64,000 bases of DNA from Clostridium_AM tanneri (lineage in GTDB: Bacteria > Bacillota > Clostridia > Clostridiales > Clostridiaceae), in assembly GCF_033659955.1 (NCBI RefSeq), contig NZ_JARUJP010000018.1:6847-70846 (forward strand), given 5' to 3'. Made by a program: the position numbers and the translations under genes. The notes beneath the pieces were generated by a model. The model was not told where the DNA came from and ran no database searches. It saw only the letters and a list, made by a program, of their open reading frames with translations. Shown in pieces: positions 33,570 to 43,800 of the stretch (within the stretch, counting starts at the first letter, position 1; each line of letters opens with the position of its first letter).

Positions 33570-34583
33570 ATGAGTTCAGAATATACCGAAAAAAATCTTG
33601 GAATAAGCTCCTCAGAAATTTCACAACTTTGGATTACTTATATTGCCAATTCTATGAGTAACTGCGTGCTTTCATACTTTTTAGAAACTGCTGAAGATCC
33701 TGAGGTTTCTTCAGTAGTAAAATATGCATTGAATTTATCCGGTAACTATATGTCTATTATTAAAGATATCTTAAGCAAAGACAACTTTCCTGTTCCAGAG
33801 GGTTTTTCAGAAGAAGATGTTAATTTAAAAGCTAAGAAACTATTTTCTGATGTTTTTATGCTCCGTTACATGAAATACTTAACAGAACTTGGATTGATTA
33901 ATTACGGTATGTCTCTAACCTTTTGTCCTAGGAAAGATATCCGTGAGCTTTTCACCTATTGCATAGATACTACATCAAAGCTTTCTAATATGCTTGATGA
34001 TGTAGAACTAAAAAAAGGTGTATATGTACACTATCCTCATATACCTATGCCAGATAAGATAGAGTTTGTAACTAAGAAAAGTTTTCTAACTGGATTATTA
34101 CCAGAGAAAAGACCATTAAATTCTTCAGAAATCACAAATATATTTCACGATATTAAAGTAGTTTCTCTAACAAGAGCCTTAACTCTCGGCTTTAATCAAG
34201 TAACTAAGTCGGAACAAGTTAAAAACTTTCTTTCTAAAGGGCTAGACTTATCTACAAGTCATATAGAAGCACTTAGTCCCCTACTTAGTGAAAGTGATTT
34301 ACCAATACCTATGACTTTGGAAGCTGAAGTACTTGACTCTAAAGAAGCTCCTTTTTCTGATAAGCTTATAATGTTTCATATAGTTTCTATAATGGGATAC
34401 AAAACTGCAATATTTGGTATCTCCATGGCAGTTAGTATGAGATCTGATATCTATGCCACTTATGCTAAAATTGCATCAGACATAGGTGGATATGCAAAGG
34501 ATGGAATGGATATTATGATTAAAGAGGGTTGGCTAGAAAAAAATCCAGAAGCTGTTGATAGAAAGAAACTAGCAAAACTTTAG
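33570..34583 (+). CDS. DUF3231 family protein
   Basis: A 337-aa cytoplasmic helical protein consisting of two repeats of the DUF3231 type, one at about 8-150 (SEISQLWITYIANSMSNCVL) and one at about 180-325 (SSEITNIFHDIKVVSLTRAL, then GYKTAIFGISMAVSMRSDIY). The family is widespread in spore-forming Firmicutes and has a ferritin-like helical look, but no confirmed activity. The start follows AGGGGGAA. It is a single gene with a terminator after it. Confidence 0.85.
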   Translation: MSSEYTEKNLGISSSEISQLWITYIANSMSNCVLSYFLETAEDPEVSSVVKYALNLSGNYMSIIKDILSKDNFPVPEGFSEEDVNLKAKKLFSDVFMLRYMKYLTELGLINYGMSLTFCPRKDIRELFTYCIDTTSKLSNMLDDVELKKGVYVHYPHIPMPDKIEFVTKKSFLTGLLPEKRPLNSSEITNIFHDIKVVSLTRALTLGFNQVTKSEQVKNFLSKGLDLSTSHIEALSPLLSESDLPIPMTLEAEVLDSKEAPFSDKLIMFHIVSIMGYKTAIFGISMAVSMRSDIYATYAKIASDIGGYAKDGMDIMIKEGWLEKNPEAVDRKKLAKL

Positions 34584-34588
34584 AAATT

Positions 34589-34620
34589 AAGGTGACAGTT
34601 TCACCTGCCACCTTTTCTTT
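34589..34620 (+). terminator. Terminator of the DUF3231 gene
   Basis: AAGGTG and CACCTT, with inner CAG/CTG, form the stem and are followed by TTCTTTTATTT. Confidence 0.7.
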
Positions 34621-34696
34621 TATTTACATGAAATTTTTATCATTCTTTAATTTACACCAAAATTATAGAGTCACTTAATCTTTCTATATTAATATT

Positions 34697-37075
34697 TTAC
34701 ACCTGGGTAGAATTAAAAGACTCTTCAATAGCTGTCTTTGGGATTACTAACTGTTCTAATTTAGGCAAAGATATTCCTAAAGTTTCTTTAATAACCTCCT
34801 CAATAGTTCCCACTGGTATAATCTGTAATTCTTTTTTTACTTCCTCAGGCACGTCTTTAAGATCCAATTCATTATCTTTTGGAATTAGTGCTTTCTTTAT
34901 TCCAGCTCTTTCAGCAGCTAATAATTTTTCCTTCAAGCCTCCAATAGCTAATACAGCTCCTCTTAAAGTTAGCTCTCCAGTCATAGCAAGCTTTGAATCT
35001 ACTTTTATACCTGTAGCAAGTGAAGCTAGTGCAGTGAATAAAGCAATTCCTGCAGAAGGGCCGTCCTTCGGAACAGCACCGGAAGGTACGTGAATATGAA
35101 GATCCTTTTCCTTAAAGTTAAAACTGTTAACTGGCAGTCTTGATTTCAATAGACTTAGTGAAATTCTAGCAGATTCCTTCATTACCTCTCCTAACTTTCC
35201 AGTTAGAATAACTTGTCCACTTCCTGGCATGTCTGTAGCTTCAATAAATAGTATTTCTCCCCCAACTGGTGTCCAAGCAAGCCCAGTTACAACTCCCGGT
35301 GGATTATCTATTTGAGCTTTATCATGTCTGGAAACCTGTCTTCCTAATATCTCCTCTAATTGTCCTTCTGAAACCCTGAAAGGTAATTCTACTTTTTGAG
35401 ATACAATTTTTTCTGAAGCATATCTTGCCACAGCAGATATTTGCTTTTTCAATCCTCTAACTCCTGCTTCTAAAGTGTAGTTGCTGATTATTTTCTTTAA
35501 TGTTTCATCTTCTATCTGTAGTTGCTCTTCTGTTAAGCCATGCTCCTGAAGCACTGAAGATATTAAGTGATTTTTTCCTATATAGAACTTTTCATTAGTT
35601 GTATAGCTGGATATTTGAATAATCTCCATTCTATCTAGGAGAGGACCAGGTATACCGTTAAGAGAATTAGCAGTAGCGATAAAGAATACCTCTGACAAAT
35701 CATAAGGAATATTTAAGTAATGATCTGTAAAGCTGTCATTTTGTTCTGGATCTAGAACTTCTAACAGGGCACTTGCTGGATCACCATTATAGCCACTTAC
35801 CAGTTTATCTATCTCATCTAAAACCATAACTGGATTTTTTACTCCTGCTCTTTTAATAGCTTGAATTATTCTGCCTGGCATAGCTCCAACATAAGTTTTA
35901 CGATGGCCCCTAATTTCTGCTTCATCTCGAAGGCCACCTAAACTTAAACGGACATATTTTCTATCAAGTGCTTCCGCAATGCTCTTTCCAAGGCTTGTCT
36001 TTCCTGTTCCTGGAGGTCCAACAAGTAACAAGATAGAACCTTTCTTATCTTTTTTTAGCTTCATAACTGCAAGATGCTGTAATATCCTTTCCTTCACTTT
36101 TTCTAATCCATAGTGTTGTTCCTCAAGAACAGCTCTTGATTCTGACAAGTCAATATCCTTTGTTTCCCCTTCTTTCCAAGGAAGCTGCACAAGTAACTCT
36201 AAATAGTTACGTATGATGTTATAGTCAGAACTATTAGGATTTTGACTCTCTAGTTTACTTAATTCTTCTAAAGCAACCTCCCTAACCTCTTTAGGCATTT
36301 GGGCATCTTCTATTTTCTTAACATAGTCTTGCTCCTTGCTAGAATCTTTATCCTCATTTAATTCTTTCTGAATAGCCTTTAGTTGCTCTCTTAGCACAGA
36401 TTCTCTATAGTTTTTATTAGCTTTTTCGGAAAGCTTTTCTGCTATCTCAAATTGAAATTTAAGAGCTTCCCTTTGTCTCAAAAGGTAGTCCATGAATTTC
36501 AAACTTCTTTCCTTTACAGATTGAATATTAATTAATTCATATTTTTTATCATTAGAAAGAGGCATAAACTGAGCTAAATATCCCATTAGTCTATTTAAAT
36601 CATCTATCTCTTCAATGGACTTTATGAATATATCTGAACCCTTAAAGTGCTCACTCATCTCATAGGTAAGTTCCTTTATACCTTCAATCATTTCTTCTAT
36701 ATTTTCTTCTGTTAAGTCCATAATGTCTGAAGCCATGTTATATTCCCCTTGAATAAAATCATTCTCAATTATGATATTCTTAACTTCTGTACGTTCTAAT
36801 ACTTTAATTTTGATTTGGTGGCTTGATTCTAATTTTTCTATACTATTAACTTTAAACAAAACACCGATTGGATAAAAGTTTTCTTCTTTTAATTCCTTTT
36901 TATTAAAATTTTCTTTTAAGGGTAGAGCAATATTTATCATATCCTCCTTCTGCAAATGCTGAAGTTCTCTTTCACTAAAGTGGTTAAGTTTAAGAGTATG
37001 TTCCATGTTAGGTAATAAAATAGCTTCTGAAATAGGAACTATCATTGCGAATTTACTTTTTTCAATATTCATCAT
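34697..37075 (-). CDS. lon: ATP-dependent protease Lon
   Basis: A 792-aa Lon protease that degrades misfolded and regulatory proteins. The N-terminal LON domain is at about 8-200, the AAA+ domain carries Walker A GPPGTGKT (353-360) and VMVLDEIDK (Walker B), and the protease domain holds the catalytic Ser674 in PKDGPSAG with Lys717 in GGLKEKLLAA. All hallmarks are intact and length is normal. A tetR gene lies upstream on the same strand, and a palindrome matching one upstream of tetR sits 25 nt before the start. The ribosome site is AAGGAGTG. Confidence 0.96.
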   Translation of the reverse strand: MMNIEKSKFAMIVPISEAILLPNMEHTLKLNHFSERELQHLQKEDMINIALPLKENFNKKELKEENFYPIGVLFKVNSIEKLESSHQIKIKVLERTEVKNIIIENDFIQGEYNMASDIMDLTEENIEEMIEGIKELTYEMSEHFKGSDIFIKSIEEIDDLNRLMGYLAQFMPLSNDKKYELINIQSVKERSLKFMDYLLRQREALKFQFEIAEKLSEKANKNYRESVLREQLKAIQKELNEDKDSSKEQDYVKKIEDAQMPKEVREVALEELSKLESQNPNSSDYNIIRNYLELLVQLPWKEGETKDIDLSESRAVLEEQHYGLEKVKERILQHLAVMKLKKDKKGSILLLVGPPGTGKTSLGKSIAEALDRKYVRLSLGGLRDEAEIRGHRKTYVGAMPGRIIQAIKRAGVKNPVMVLDEIDKLVSGYNGDPASALLEVLDPEQNDSFTDHYLNIPYDLSEVFFIATANSLNGIPGPLLDRMEIIQISSYTTNEKFYIGKNHLISSVLQEHGLTEEQLQIEDETLKKIISNYTLEAGVRGLKKQISAVARYASEKIVSQKVELPFRVSEGQLEEILGRQVSRHDKAQIDNPPGVVTGLAWTPVGGEILFIEATDMPGSGQVILTGKLGEVMKESARISLSLLKSRLPVNSFNFKEKDLHIHVPSGAVPKDGPSAGIALFTALASLATGIKVDSKLAMTGELTLRGAVLAIGGLKEKLLAAERAGIKKALIPKDNELDLKDVPEEVKKELQIIPVGTIEEVIKETLGISLPKLEQLVIPKTAIEESFNSTQV

Positions 37076-37099
37076 ACTGTTTTCACTCCTTTTATAGCT

Positions 37100-37117
37100 T
37101 AAATGAATGCTCGTTTA
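37100..37117. promoter_or_regulatory. Candidate TetR operator in the lon promoter region
   Basis: TAAATGAATGCTCGTTTA has inverted arms TAAAtG/CgTTTA around a 6-bp centre. It is nearly the same as the palindrome upstream of tetR (37834-37851), sharing TAAATGAATG, and lies at a similar distance from the gene start. Confidence 0.6.
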
Positions 37118-37244
37118 ATTATATTTCAACTAATAGCGAGAGTATTCTGTGCTTATATCTTACACAAAATCAGTCTCGCTTCAACAAATAATCATATTAC
37201 CAAGAGAAAGAAACTTAATCTAATGATTAATAGTTTTTAAATAA

Positions 37245-37808
37245 TTATAGAAGAAGAGTATACTGTATAATACTAATCATTTCCTCAAGCATTTTTATTT
37301 TTTCTTCTTCCTCTAAACAGGGATTAATAGCTATTGATTTTATTGGTGAAAAAATTATAGCAGTTAAGTTATCACTATGAAAATTCTTAATAATCTTTTT
37401 TTCTTTCATTTGTTCTAAGGACTGCTTTAAGGCCTCACTGCCCTTATCCTTTTTGCATCTATTGGCTAAAGCAGGACAACTAGAAAACTGATCCACAAAC
37501 CTAAATATTTCTTCATGTTCCTCTATATAATTGTAATAACTTCTAATAAATACTTCGATAAGTTCTCTCCCACTAATTCCCTCATAAATTTTACTGAGTA
37601 AATGACTATATATTTCTTCAGAATATTCCTGATAGATTTTATGTAACATAATTTCTTTATTTTCGTAATAAACATAAACTGTTGCTGGAGAAACTCCGGC
37701 TTTCTTTGCTATCTTTGAAATAGATGTACCATGAAATCCTTCTTCTAATATCAGTTTGATAACTGCTTCTTTTATATTTTTCTGCTTTTCATCATCTTTT
37801 TTTCTCAT
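37245..37808 (-). CDS. TetR family transcriptional regulator
   Basis: A 187-aa TetR-type regulator. The N-terminal HTH (IKEAVIKLILEEGFHGTSIS, then KIAKKAGVSPATVYVYYENKE) is canonical and the rest is a helical ligand-binding domain (RFVDQFSSCPALANRCKK). It sits 169 nt upstream of lon on the same strand. Matching palindromes upstream of itself and lon indicate that it probably represses both. The ligand is unknown. Confidence 0.9.
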   Translation of the reverse strand: MRKKDDEKQKNIKEAVIKLILEEGFHGTSISKIAKKAGVSPATVYVYYENKEIMLHKIYQEYSEEIYSHLLSKIYEGISGRELIEVFIRSYYNYIEEHEEIFRFVDQFSSCPALANRCKKDKGSEALKQSLEQMKEKKIIKNFHSDNLTAIIFSPIKSIAINPCLEEEEKIKMLEEMISIIQYTLLL

Positions 37809-37833
37809 TTACTCACCCCTAGTATATATATAT

Positions 37834-37851
37834 TAAATGTTCATTCATTTA
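37834..37851. promoter_or_regulatory. Candidate TetR operator upstream of tetR
   Basis: TAAATGTTCATTCATTTA has perfect 6-bp arms TAAATG/CATTTA with a 6-bp centre, 26 nt before the tetR start, fitting autoregulation. Confidence 0.6.
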
Positions 37852-37913
37852 TTGTCAAGAAAAATATCAATAATTTTTATTATTTAGAAATTAATCTTTT
37901 TATCTAAAATCCA

Positions 37914-37963
37914 AAGATGTTGTTTATAAGCCAATTTTATTTATACCTATAAACAACATCTTA
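37914..37963 (-). terminator. Terminator of the MobB-like gene
   Basis: AAGATGTTGTTTATA and TATAAACAACATCTT form a perfect 15-bp stem, with A/T runs outside it. It lies just past the minus-strand gene. Confidence 0.75.
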
Positions 37964-37999
37964 TTTTATAGACTTTCCTTTCTCAACTCTTTTCTTTTG

Positions 38000-38584
38000 T
38001 TAACTATGTATTTTCATCTGAAACTGTGATTTTTCTTCTTTAACTTCTATTTTTTCAACTATATTCTTAATGCTATTTTGAAAATCATTTTCTATGATAA
38101 TATCAGCGTTATTTATTACTTCACCTGCAGATTTTTTTATAGCATCATTTTCTGTATTTTTAAGCATTATAAAAGTTCCTGGAACAACAGCAGTTCTAAG
38201 AGTGTTAGATTCACATATTATTAGAGCATTATCAGGAACTTGTCTCATGAAAAATTCTATTCCCTCATGAATATGATCTTTTAAGCATCTAAGCCAGTAC
38301 ACTTTTTCTGCTCCTGCTGCTAGTAATAAAGAGGTGTCTTTGCTGCTATCCTTGTTACCTTCTTCTACTAATTTAAAATCTTCTTTTATGTTAGTACAGA
38401 CACCACAGCCTTCTCCTCCCCTTTGGCATTTTCCACTTCTGTCTTGTATTGTTGTAATCTTTAATGCAATGACAGGAAAATGACTTTTCCACTTTTTAAT
38501 CAGCTCCACAGCAAGAGTAGTCTTCCCACTGTTTCTTCCTGTTGATCCAATTAAAATCATTTGATTAATATTCAAAAATTCCAT
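38000..38584 (-). CDS. MobB-like P-loop protein with cysteine motif
   Basis: A 194-aa P-loop NTPase. Walker A is GSTGRNSGKTTLAVEL and the segment resembles MobB-type proteins that help form the guanine dinucleotide form of molybdopterin. A cysteine cluster (CQRGGEGCGVC) sits in the middle, unusual for MobB, and suggests metal or Fe-S binding. It is 26 kb from the mogA/moaC cluster but may serve the same cofactor. Alternative: an unrelated GTPase accessory. A ribosome site (AAAGGACG) supports the start. Confidence 0.7.
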   Translation of the reverse strand: MEFLNINQMILIGSTGRNSGKTTLAVELIKKWKSHFPVIALKITTIQDRSGKCQRGGEGCGVCTNIKEDFKLVEEGNKDSSKDTSLLLAAGAEKVYWLRCLKDHIHEGIEFFMRQVPDNALIICESNTLRTAVVPGTFIMLKNTENDAIKKSAGEVINNADIIIENDFQNSIKNIVEKIEVKEEKSQFQMKIHS

Positions 38585-38910
38585 TTAATTCACGTCCTTT
38601 TCAAGTACAGTTGAATACTGTAGTATTTCTACATACAAATTAAAAAACTATTAAATTCATTTAATTACTTATATATAAATTATAAAATAGTTTTGTTCTT
38701 ATTTAAACATTTTTCATTACACTTTAAATATATTATTACGTAAGCTTTACTCCACTAATAACTACTATTGATATTAATATAGTTTATTGGAGAAAATAAT
38801 TGTACAAGATAAAAGCCTAAACTTTTAGAATATTAAATTCCTTCATACTCTTATACAGTTGGTATGTTATTATAGTGATATTGAAATTACTAAAGAGGAG
38901 GACAAAACTT
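38585..38910. other. Divergent promoter region, AT-rich
   Basis: Between the MobB-like and HAD genes. The only structure seen is an imperfect repeat AGTACAGTTGAATACTGTAGTA near 38604, close to the MobB-like start. No RNA motif is evident. Confidence 0.35.
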
Positions 38911-39696
38911 ATGATAAAACTTATCGCAACAGATATGGATGGTACACTATTAAATGAGCAGGATAAAATAAATGAGGAGTTCTTCCATGTATTAAATGAA
39001 CTTAGGGAAAAAAATATACTATTTACTGCAGCTAGTGGCAGACAATATTATAATCTTCTAAATAAGTTTTCTAAGGCCAAAGATGATATATTGTATGTAG
39101 CGGAAAATGGAAGCTACGTAATCTTCAGAGGAGAAGAACTTTACTCCAGTGTTATAGATAAGACTGTAGTTAAATCTCTTTTAGACTTAGGAAGACAGAT
39201 TGAAGATTGCGAATTAATAATATGTGGTAAAAAATCTGCTTATGTTGAAAAAAATCACAAGAAATTTATAGAGGAAGTTGAGAGATACTATTTAAAATAT
39301 GAAATAGTTGACTCCTTAGATCATGTAGATGATGATATATTAAAGGTTACCTTATGTGATTTTAAAGGAGCTTTGGAAAACTCAAACAAAATTTTTAAAG
39401 CTTCCTACGGAGATACACTTCAAATTACAGTGTCAGGAAAAATATGGCTTGATGTTATCAATAAAGATGTAAATAAAGGCACAGCTATCAAGCTTTTACA
39501 GGAAAAATTTAATATAAAACCAGAAGAAACAATGGTTTTCGGGGATTATTTTAATGATATTGAGATGTTTAAATCAGCATATTACAGCTATGCTATGGCA
39601 AATGCTCCAGAAGAAGTAAAAAAGCACTCTAGATTTATAGCTGAAAGTAATAGAGATAATGGTGTACTAAAGGTTATAAAAGATAAAATATTGTAA
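38911..39696 (+). CDS. Cof-type HAD superfamily phosphatase
   Basis: A 261-aa HAD phosphatase of the Cof/YwpJ subgroup. Motif I is IATDMDGTLLN, motif II is TAASGRQ, and motifs III/IV are GTAIKLLQEKF and FGDYFNDIEMF, with MANAPEEVKKHSRF at the C-terminus. The C2-type cap occupies the middle. Members dephosphorylate sugar phosphates or cofactors; this substrate is unknown. The start is set at the ATG after GAGGAGG, not at an upstream in-frame ATA/ATG. Confidence 0.92.
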   Translation: MIKLIATDMDGTLLNEQDKINEEFFHVLNELREKNILFTAASGRQYYNLLNKFSKAKDDILYVAENGSYVIFRGEELYSSVIDKTVVKSLLDLGRQIEDCELIICGKKSAYVEKNHKKFIEEVERYYLKYEIVDSLDHVDDDILKVTLCDFKGALENSNKIFKASYGDTLQITVSGKIWLDVINKDVNKGTAIKLLQEKFNIKPEETMVFGDYFNDIEMFKSAYYSYAMANAPEEVKKHSRFIAESNRDNGVLKVIKDKIL

Positions 39697-39724
39697 AATT
39701 GACAACCTTCTTAATTTGTGTAAA

Positions 39725-39760
39725 TTTAAGAATAGAGCATTTTTTCTCTATTCTTAAACC
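39725..39760. terminator. Hairpin after the HAD gene
   Basis: TTTAAGAATAGAG and CTCTATTCTTAAA form a perfect 13-bp stem. No U-run follows on either strand, so function is uncertain. Confidence 0.5.
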
Positions 39761-39846
39761 CTATTTCCAAAGTTTTCCACATTTTCCACAGCTTATCCAC
39801 ATTTTAACATATTTACTTTCAGAATTTCTTGTCTAGACTATTAAAA

Positions 39847-40704
39847 CTACTCCTTCTTAGATAGAGCAAGTTCTTTAATTTCTTCATTTTCTTCTGAGTT
39901 TTTATCTTCCATGTTTTCATTAAGTTCTTTTTTCCCTTTAGAAAGTGTTTCTATCAATGCATCCGCTTGCTCATCATTAAGGTTACTTAATGGAATTCCC
40001 AATTCCTTCATAGTATACTGTTTTAATTCATCTACTTCCATCCCTTTATTCTTGGCTAGTTCCCATATTTCTGCCTTCTGCTCTCTTTTCATTCCACGGG
40101 CTTTAGGAATTTCTTCCTTATATTTCCTGGTAAATGTTTCATCTCGAATTTCATCACCTATTTCTTCTCTTGTTACTAATCCATTAATTCCAAAAGCCCT
40201 TTTTAACACAAATACCTCTGCAACCTTTTGTATCATAGCTGAAGGATATTTCTTCCAAATCATATTGTTCTGATTGTATTCACCAAAGTCTACATAGCTT
40301 ATAAAGGGTTTTTTCCCTTTCCTATCACATCTTGCCCAAGCACCTATAATTCTACCTCTTTTTGTACCAAATCTGTGGGTAATTTTATATTCAGCTGCAT
40401 CTATTTCAAATACATCGCCTTCCTGTACCACGAAGGATATTAAACCTTCAAATTCAGCACTGGTTTGAGCAAATTTTAAATAACCATCTCTGGAGGTCAT
40501 TATATTAGTTTGGTTGCCGTATTTAGTAAACCATATTTCTCGCTTAAATGGATCTAAATTATACTGTTTGCTAAGATATAAAAAAATACTTAATTCATCT
40601 TCTGTTGCTCCCTTAGCTACTGTGTTCCTAATTAATTCAATCTGCCTACTATCATAAGCAAGTACATTATTTTGCTGTGGTAACTCAACTATTTTATTTC
40701 CCAT
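39847..40704 (-). CDS. bet: Phage-type recombination protein Bet (RecT/Beta single-strand annealing protein)
   Basis: A 285-aa single-strand annealing recombinase. The Bet-type core is visible in LSKQYNLDPFKREIWFTKYG, the TSRDGYLKFAQ block and YPSAMIQKVAEVFVLKRAFG. The C-terminal 90 residues are charged and acidic. Such genes normally lie in prophages beside an exonuclease and SSB; here neither is present and the neighbours are chromosomal, so it is an orphan. A strong AAGGAGG site suggests it is expressed. Its origin as a phage relic or domesticated recombinase is open. Confidence 0.9.
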   Translation of the reverse strand: MGNKIVELPQQNNVLAYDSRQIELIRNTVAKGATEDELSIFLYLSKQYNLDPFKREIWFTKYGNQTNIMTSRDGYLKFAQTSAEFEGLISFVVQEGDVFEIDAAEYKITHRFGTKRGRIIGAWARCDRKGKKPFISYVDFGEYNQNNMIWKKYPSAMIQKVAEVFVLKRAFGINGLVTREEIGDEIRDETFTRKYKEEIPKARGMKREQKAEIWELAKNKGMEVDELKQYTMKELGIPLSNLNDEQADALIETLSKGKKELNENMEDKNSEENEEIKELALSKKE

Positions 40705-40809
40705 TATTTATCAACCTCCTTCTTTTTATTTTCTCCTGTTCTAATTTTTTATATCCGAAATAAAAAGAAGACTTTGTTTCTTAAAACCATAATAATCTCT
40801 TATATAAAA

Positions 40810-40857
40810 GAACTAAGAGGCAGTAATCTATAGAAAAAATTCCTACCTCTTAGTCTT
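40810..40857 (-). terminator. Terminator of the hybrid kinase
   Basis: On the minus strand GACTAAGAGG and CCTCTTAGTTC pair around a long loop, followed by TTTTATATAAG. Confidence 0.6.
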
Positions 40858-43800
40858 TTATTTATCAAAATAGATATCTGAAAACTCAATCTGCATCTTT
40901 TCTTCGTATTTTGATTTAGCAAATTCTTTGCTTAAAGCACTACCCTCTACCTCTTCCTCATTTGAACTTTTTACTGGTAATGTAATTATAAACTCGCTTC
41001 CCTTACCTAACTCACTTTTGGCACAAATAGTGCCCTCATGCATTTCTACCAGAGATTTTACTAGAGCAAGACCTATTCCGCTTCCTTCTTTTTTTCTAGT
41101 TGTAGACCTATCAACTTGTGCAAACCTTTCAAATATAAATTCCAGCTTATTTTCAGGTATGCCAATCCCTGTGTCTCTTATAGAAATTTCTACGAATTCT
41201 CCTTTATCATAAATATTGATAAATATACTTCCGTTAATATCGGTAAATTTTACTGCATTAGATAAAAGATTTAGTATAATTCTTTCAATTTTTTCTTCAT
41301 CAAATAATATAAATTTTTCTTCTACTTCTGTATCAAAAACTATACTTATTCCCTGAGAATTTACGAAATCTGCAACAGATTGGACAAGTTCCTCAATTAC
41401 ATATATTATATCTCCTTTAGTTAAATGAAGACTTAAATAATTGCCATCTATTTTGGTTGTATCTATTAAATTGTTAATCAACCTAAGAAGCCTTAATGAA
41501 TTTTGATTTATTATATTGAAATAGTACTTAATTCTCTCATCACCTAGCTGCTTTGATCCATCTAAAGATCTTAATAATTGCACAGTGGTACTTATAACAT
41601 TAAGCGGAGTTTTAAGTTCGTGAGAAATATTAGTAAAAAACTCTGTTTTTAGCTTATTATATTCCATTAATTCCTCTACTCTCTTAGTATTTTCACTATT
41701 CCTAAGATTTAAAGTATCAATTTTTTCATTTGCTACTTCTACTTGCTGTACCAAGGTTAATGCTTCTTTTACAGAGTACTTCAATGTGAGTAAAGTATTT
41801 ACTCTTGCCAAAAGCTCCTGTTTACTAAAGGGCTTTGTTAAATAGTCATTAGCCCCACATTTAAGAGACAGTACAAGGTTTTCCGTTCTGTTATCTACAG
41901 TCATCATAAGCACAGGTAATTCAAAAAGTGAGTATTTTTCTCTTATTATGCTGCAAATATCATACCCTAATAAATCAGGAATCATCATATCCAAAATAAC
42001 CAAATCTAAATCCTTATTTTGATCTATAATCTCTATAGCTTGTTTTCCAGTTGAAGCCCTTAAAATATGCTGACTGACGCCTGAGAGATACTCTTCTAGT
42101 ACCTTTAAATTTACATATTCGTCATCTACTATTAGTATTTTATAGTTTTTATTATTCTTAACACCTAAATCATCTTCATTTTTTTCAGCAATTTTATTTA
42201 TACAAACATCTAGATCATCAACCGTTGATTTTTCTATACAGTTAATACTTTTATCAGTTAACAGTTCCCTTTCGGAACATAAAGGCAATGTAAATGTAAA
42301 CTTACTACCTTTGCCTACAACAGAGCTGACACTTATTTCTCCACCATGAAGTCCAATTAGATTTTTTGTTATATAAAGGCCCAGTCCAGTACCTCCATAC
42401 TTTTCTGAAATATCCTCACCCTGTTCATAAATGCTAAAAATTGTATTAATTTTTTCATCAGATATTCCAATTCCAGTATCTTTTATAGAAATTTCCACAA
42501 AATTTTCTTTTACCAAATAGGAAATAAGAATTTTTCCTTCTTGAGTAAATTTAATTGCATTACCTAGTAAGTTATAGAAAATTTGCTGTATTCTGTTTTC
42601 ATCCCCCTTTACGCAGGGAACTTCCTCATCTACTAAGTTAACTAACTCTATAGCTTTGTTACTTATAGTAGGCTCACAAAATTTTATTACAATCTCTAAA
42701 ATTTTGTCAATCTTAACTGGTTTTCTAATTAATTTTATCTCATTATTTTTTAGCTTTGAAAACACTATGACATCGTCAACTAGGTTAGACAATCTTCTGG
42801 CACTGGCATTAATCAAAAACAAGTTATATCTGTCATCATCACTCATACCACTAGAGCCTTTATTACTAAGGTTCTCCGTTAACCCTATTATACCATTTAG
42901 CGGTGTTTTTAGTTCATGAGAGGTTATGGCCAAAAAGTCATCCTTTAAATTATTCAAAGATTTCAGTCTCTCACTTACTTCCTCCGAGTTAGAAAGAGCC
43001 TTAGCTTGTCTTTCAGCTAACACATAATAATTAGCTACTATAAATATAAATACCCCTAAAGGTGCAAGAGAATTAGTCATAATTATGCTATATTCATACA
43101 GAATATCATTTATTCTTGTTATAAATAAGGCAAAAAGCCCTACTACAGCAATATAATCACTTGTTTTCTGCTCAATATAAACCTTAGATATCTTCCACAT
43201 CATATAAAGCATCATTAGTAAAGCATAAATTTCAAAAGGAACTATAAACTGAATATAATATTGGATTGGACTTATAAGAACTAAAATTCCATATACAACA
43301 GCTAGGAAGTTTGAAAGTTTTACAGCCTTCCTAGAAAGTATTTCACCATAATTTTTGTTAACAAACAACACAATAAAAGGAATGTATAGATAAAAAGTCC
43401 AAACCATTATTTTTACAGAAAATATGTAATTAAAATTAGGAAATAAAGAAATAAAAAATCTCTCTCCTGTGAATATTGTTCTAAGTGCAACTATGAGGCA
43501 AACTATAGCAAAATACAAAGAAGCCTTGTCCTTCTTTCTCTTAGAAAATACCGCCAAATTATAAAGTGCAGCTATAATACAGCTTCCAAAAAGAAACAAG
43601 TCAAAGGCCTGCTTTTTTTCCCTATAGCTATCAATCTTTGAAGCTTCTCCAATCAATAGGGTATCAATGAAGCCATACTTTGAATAGAAGTTACTTGCTT
43701 CAAGTATTAAATCTACCTCTCCATCCTTGGCATAGAAGGATCCAACCTTAGGCAGTATTTGAGGTTGCATTTCTTTCTTGTCCCTACCTACTTTCCCTAC

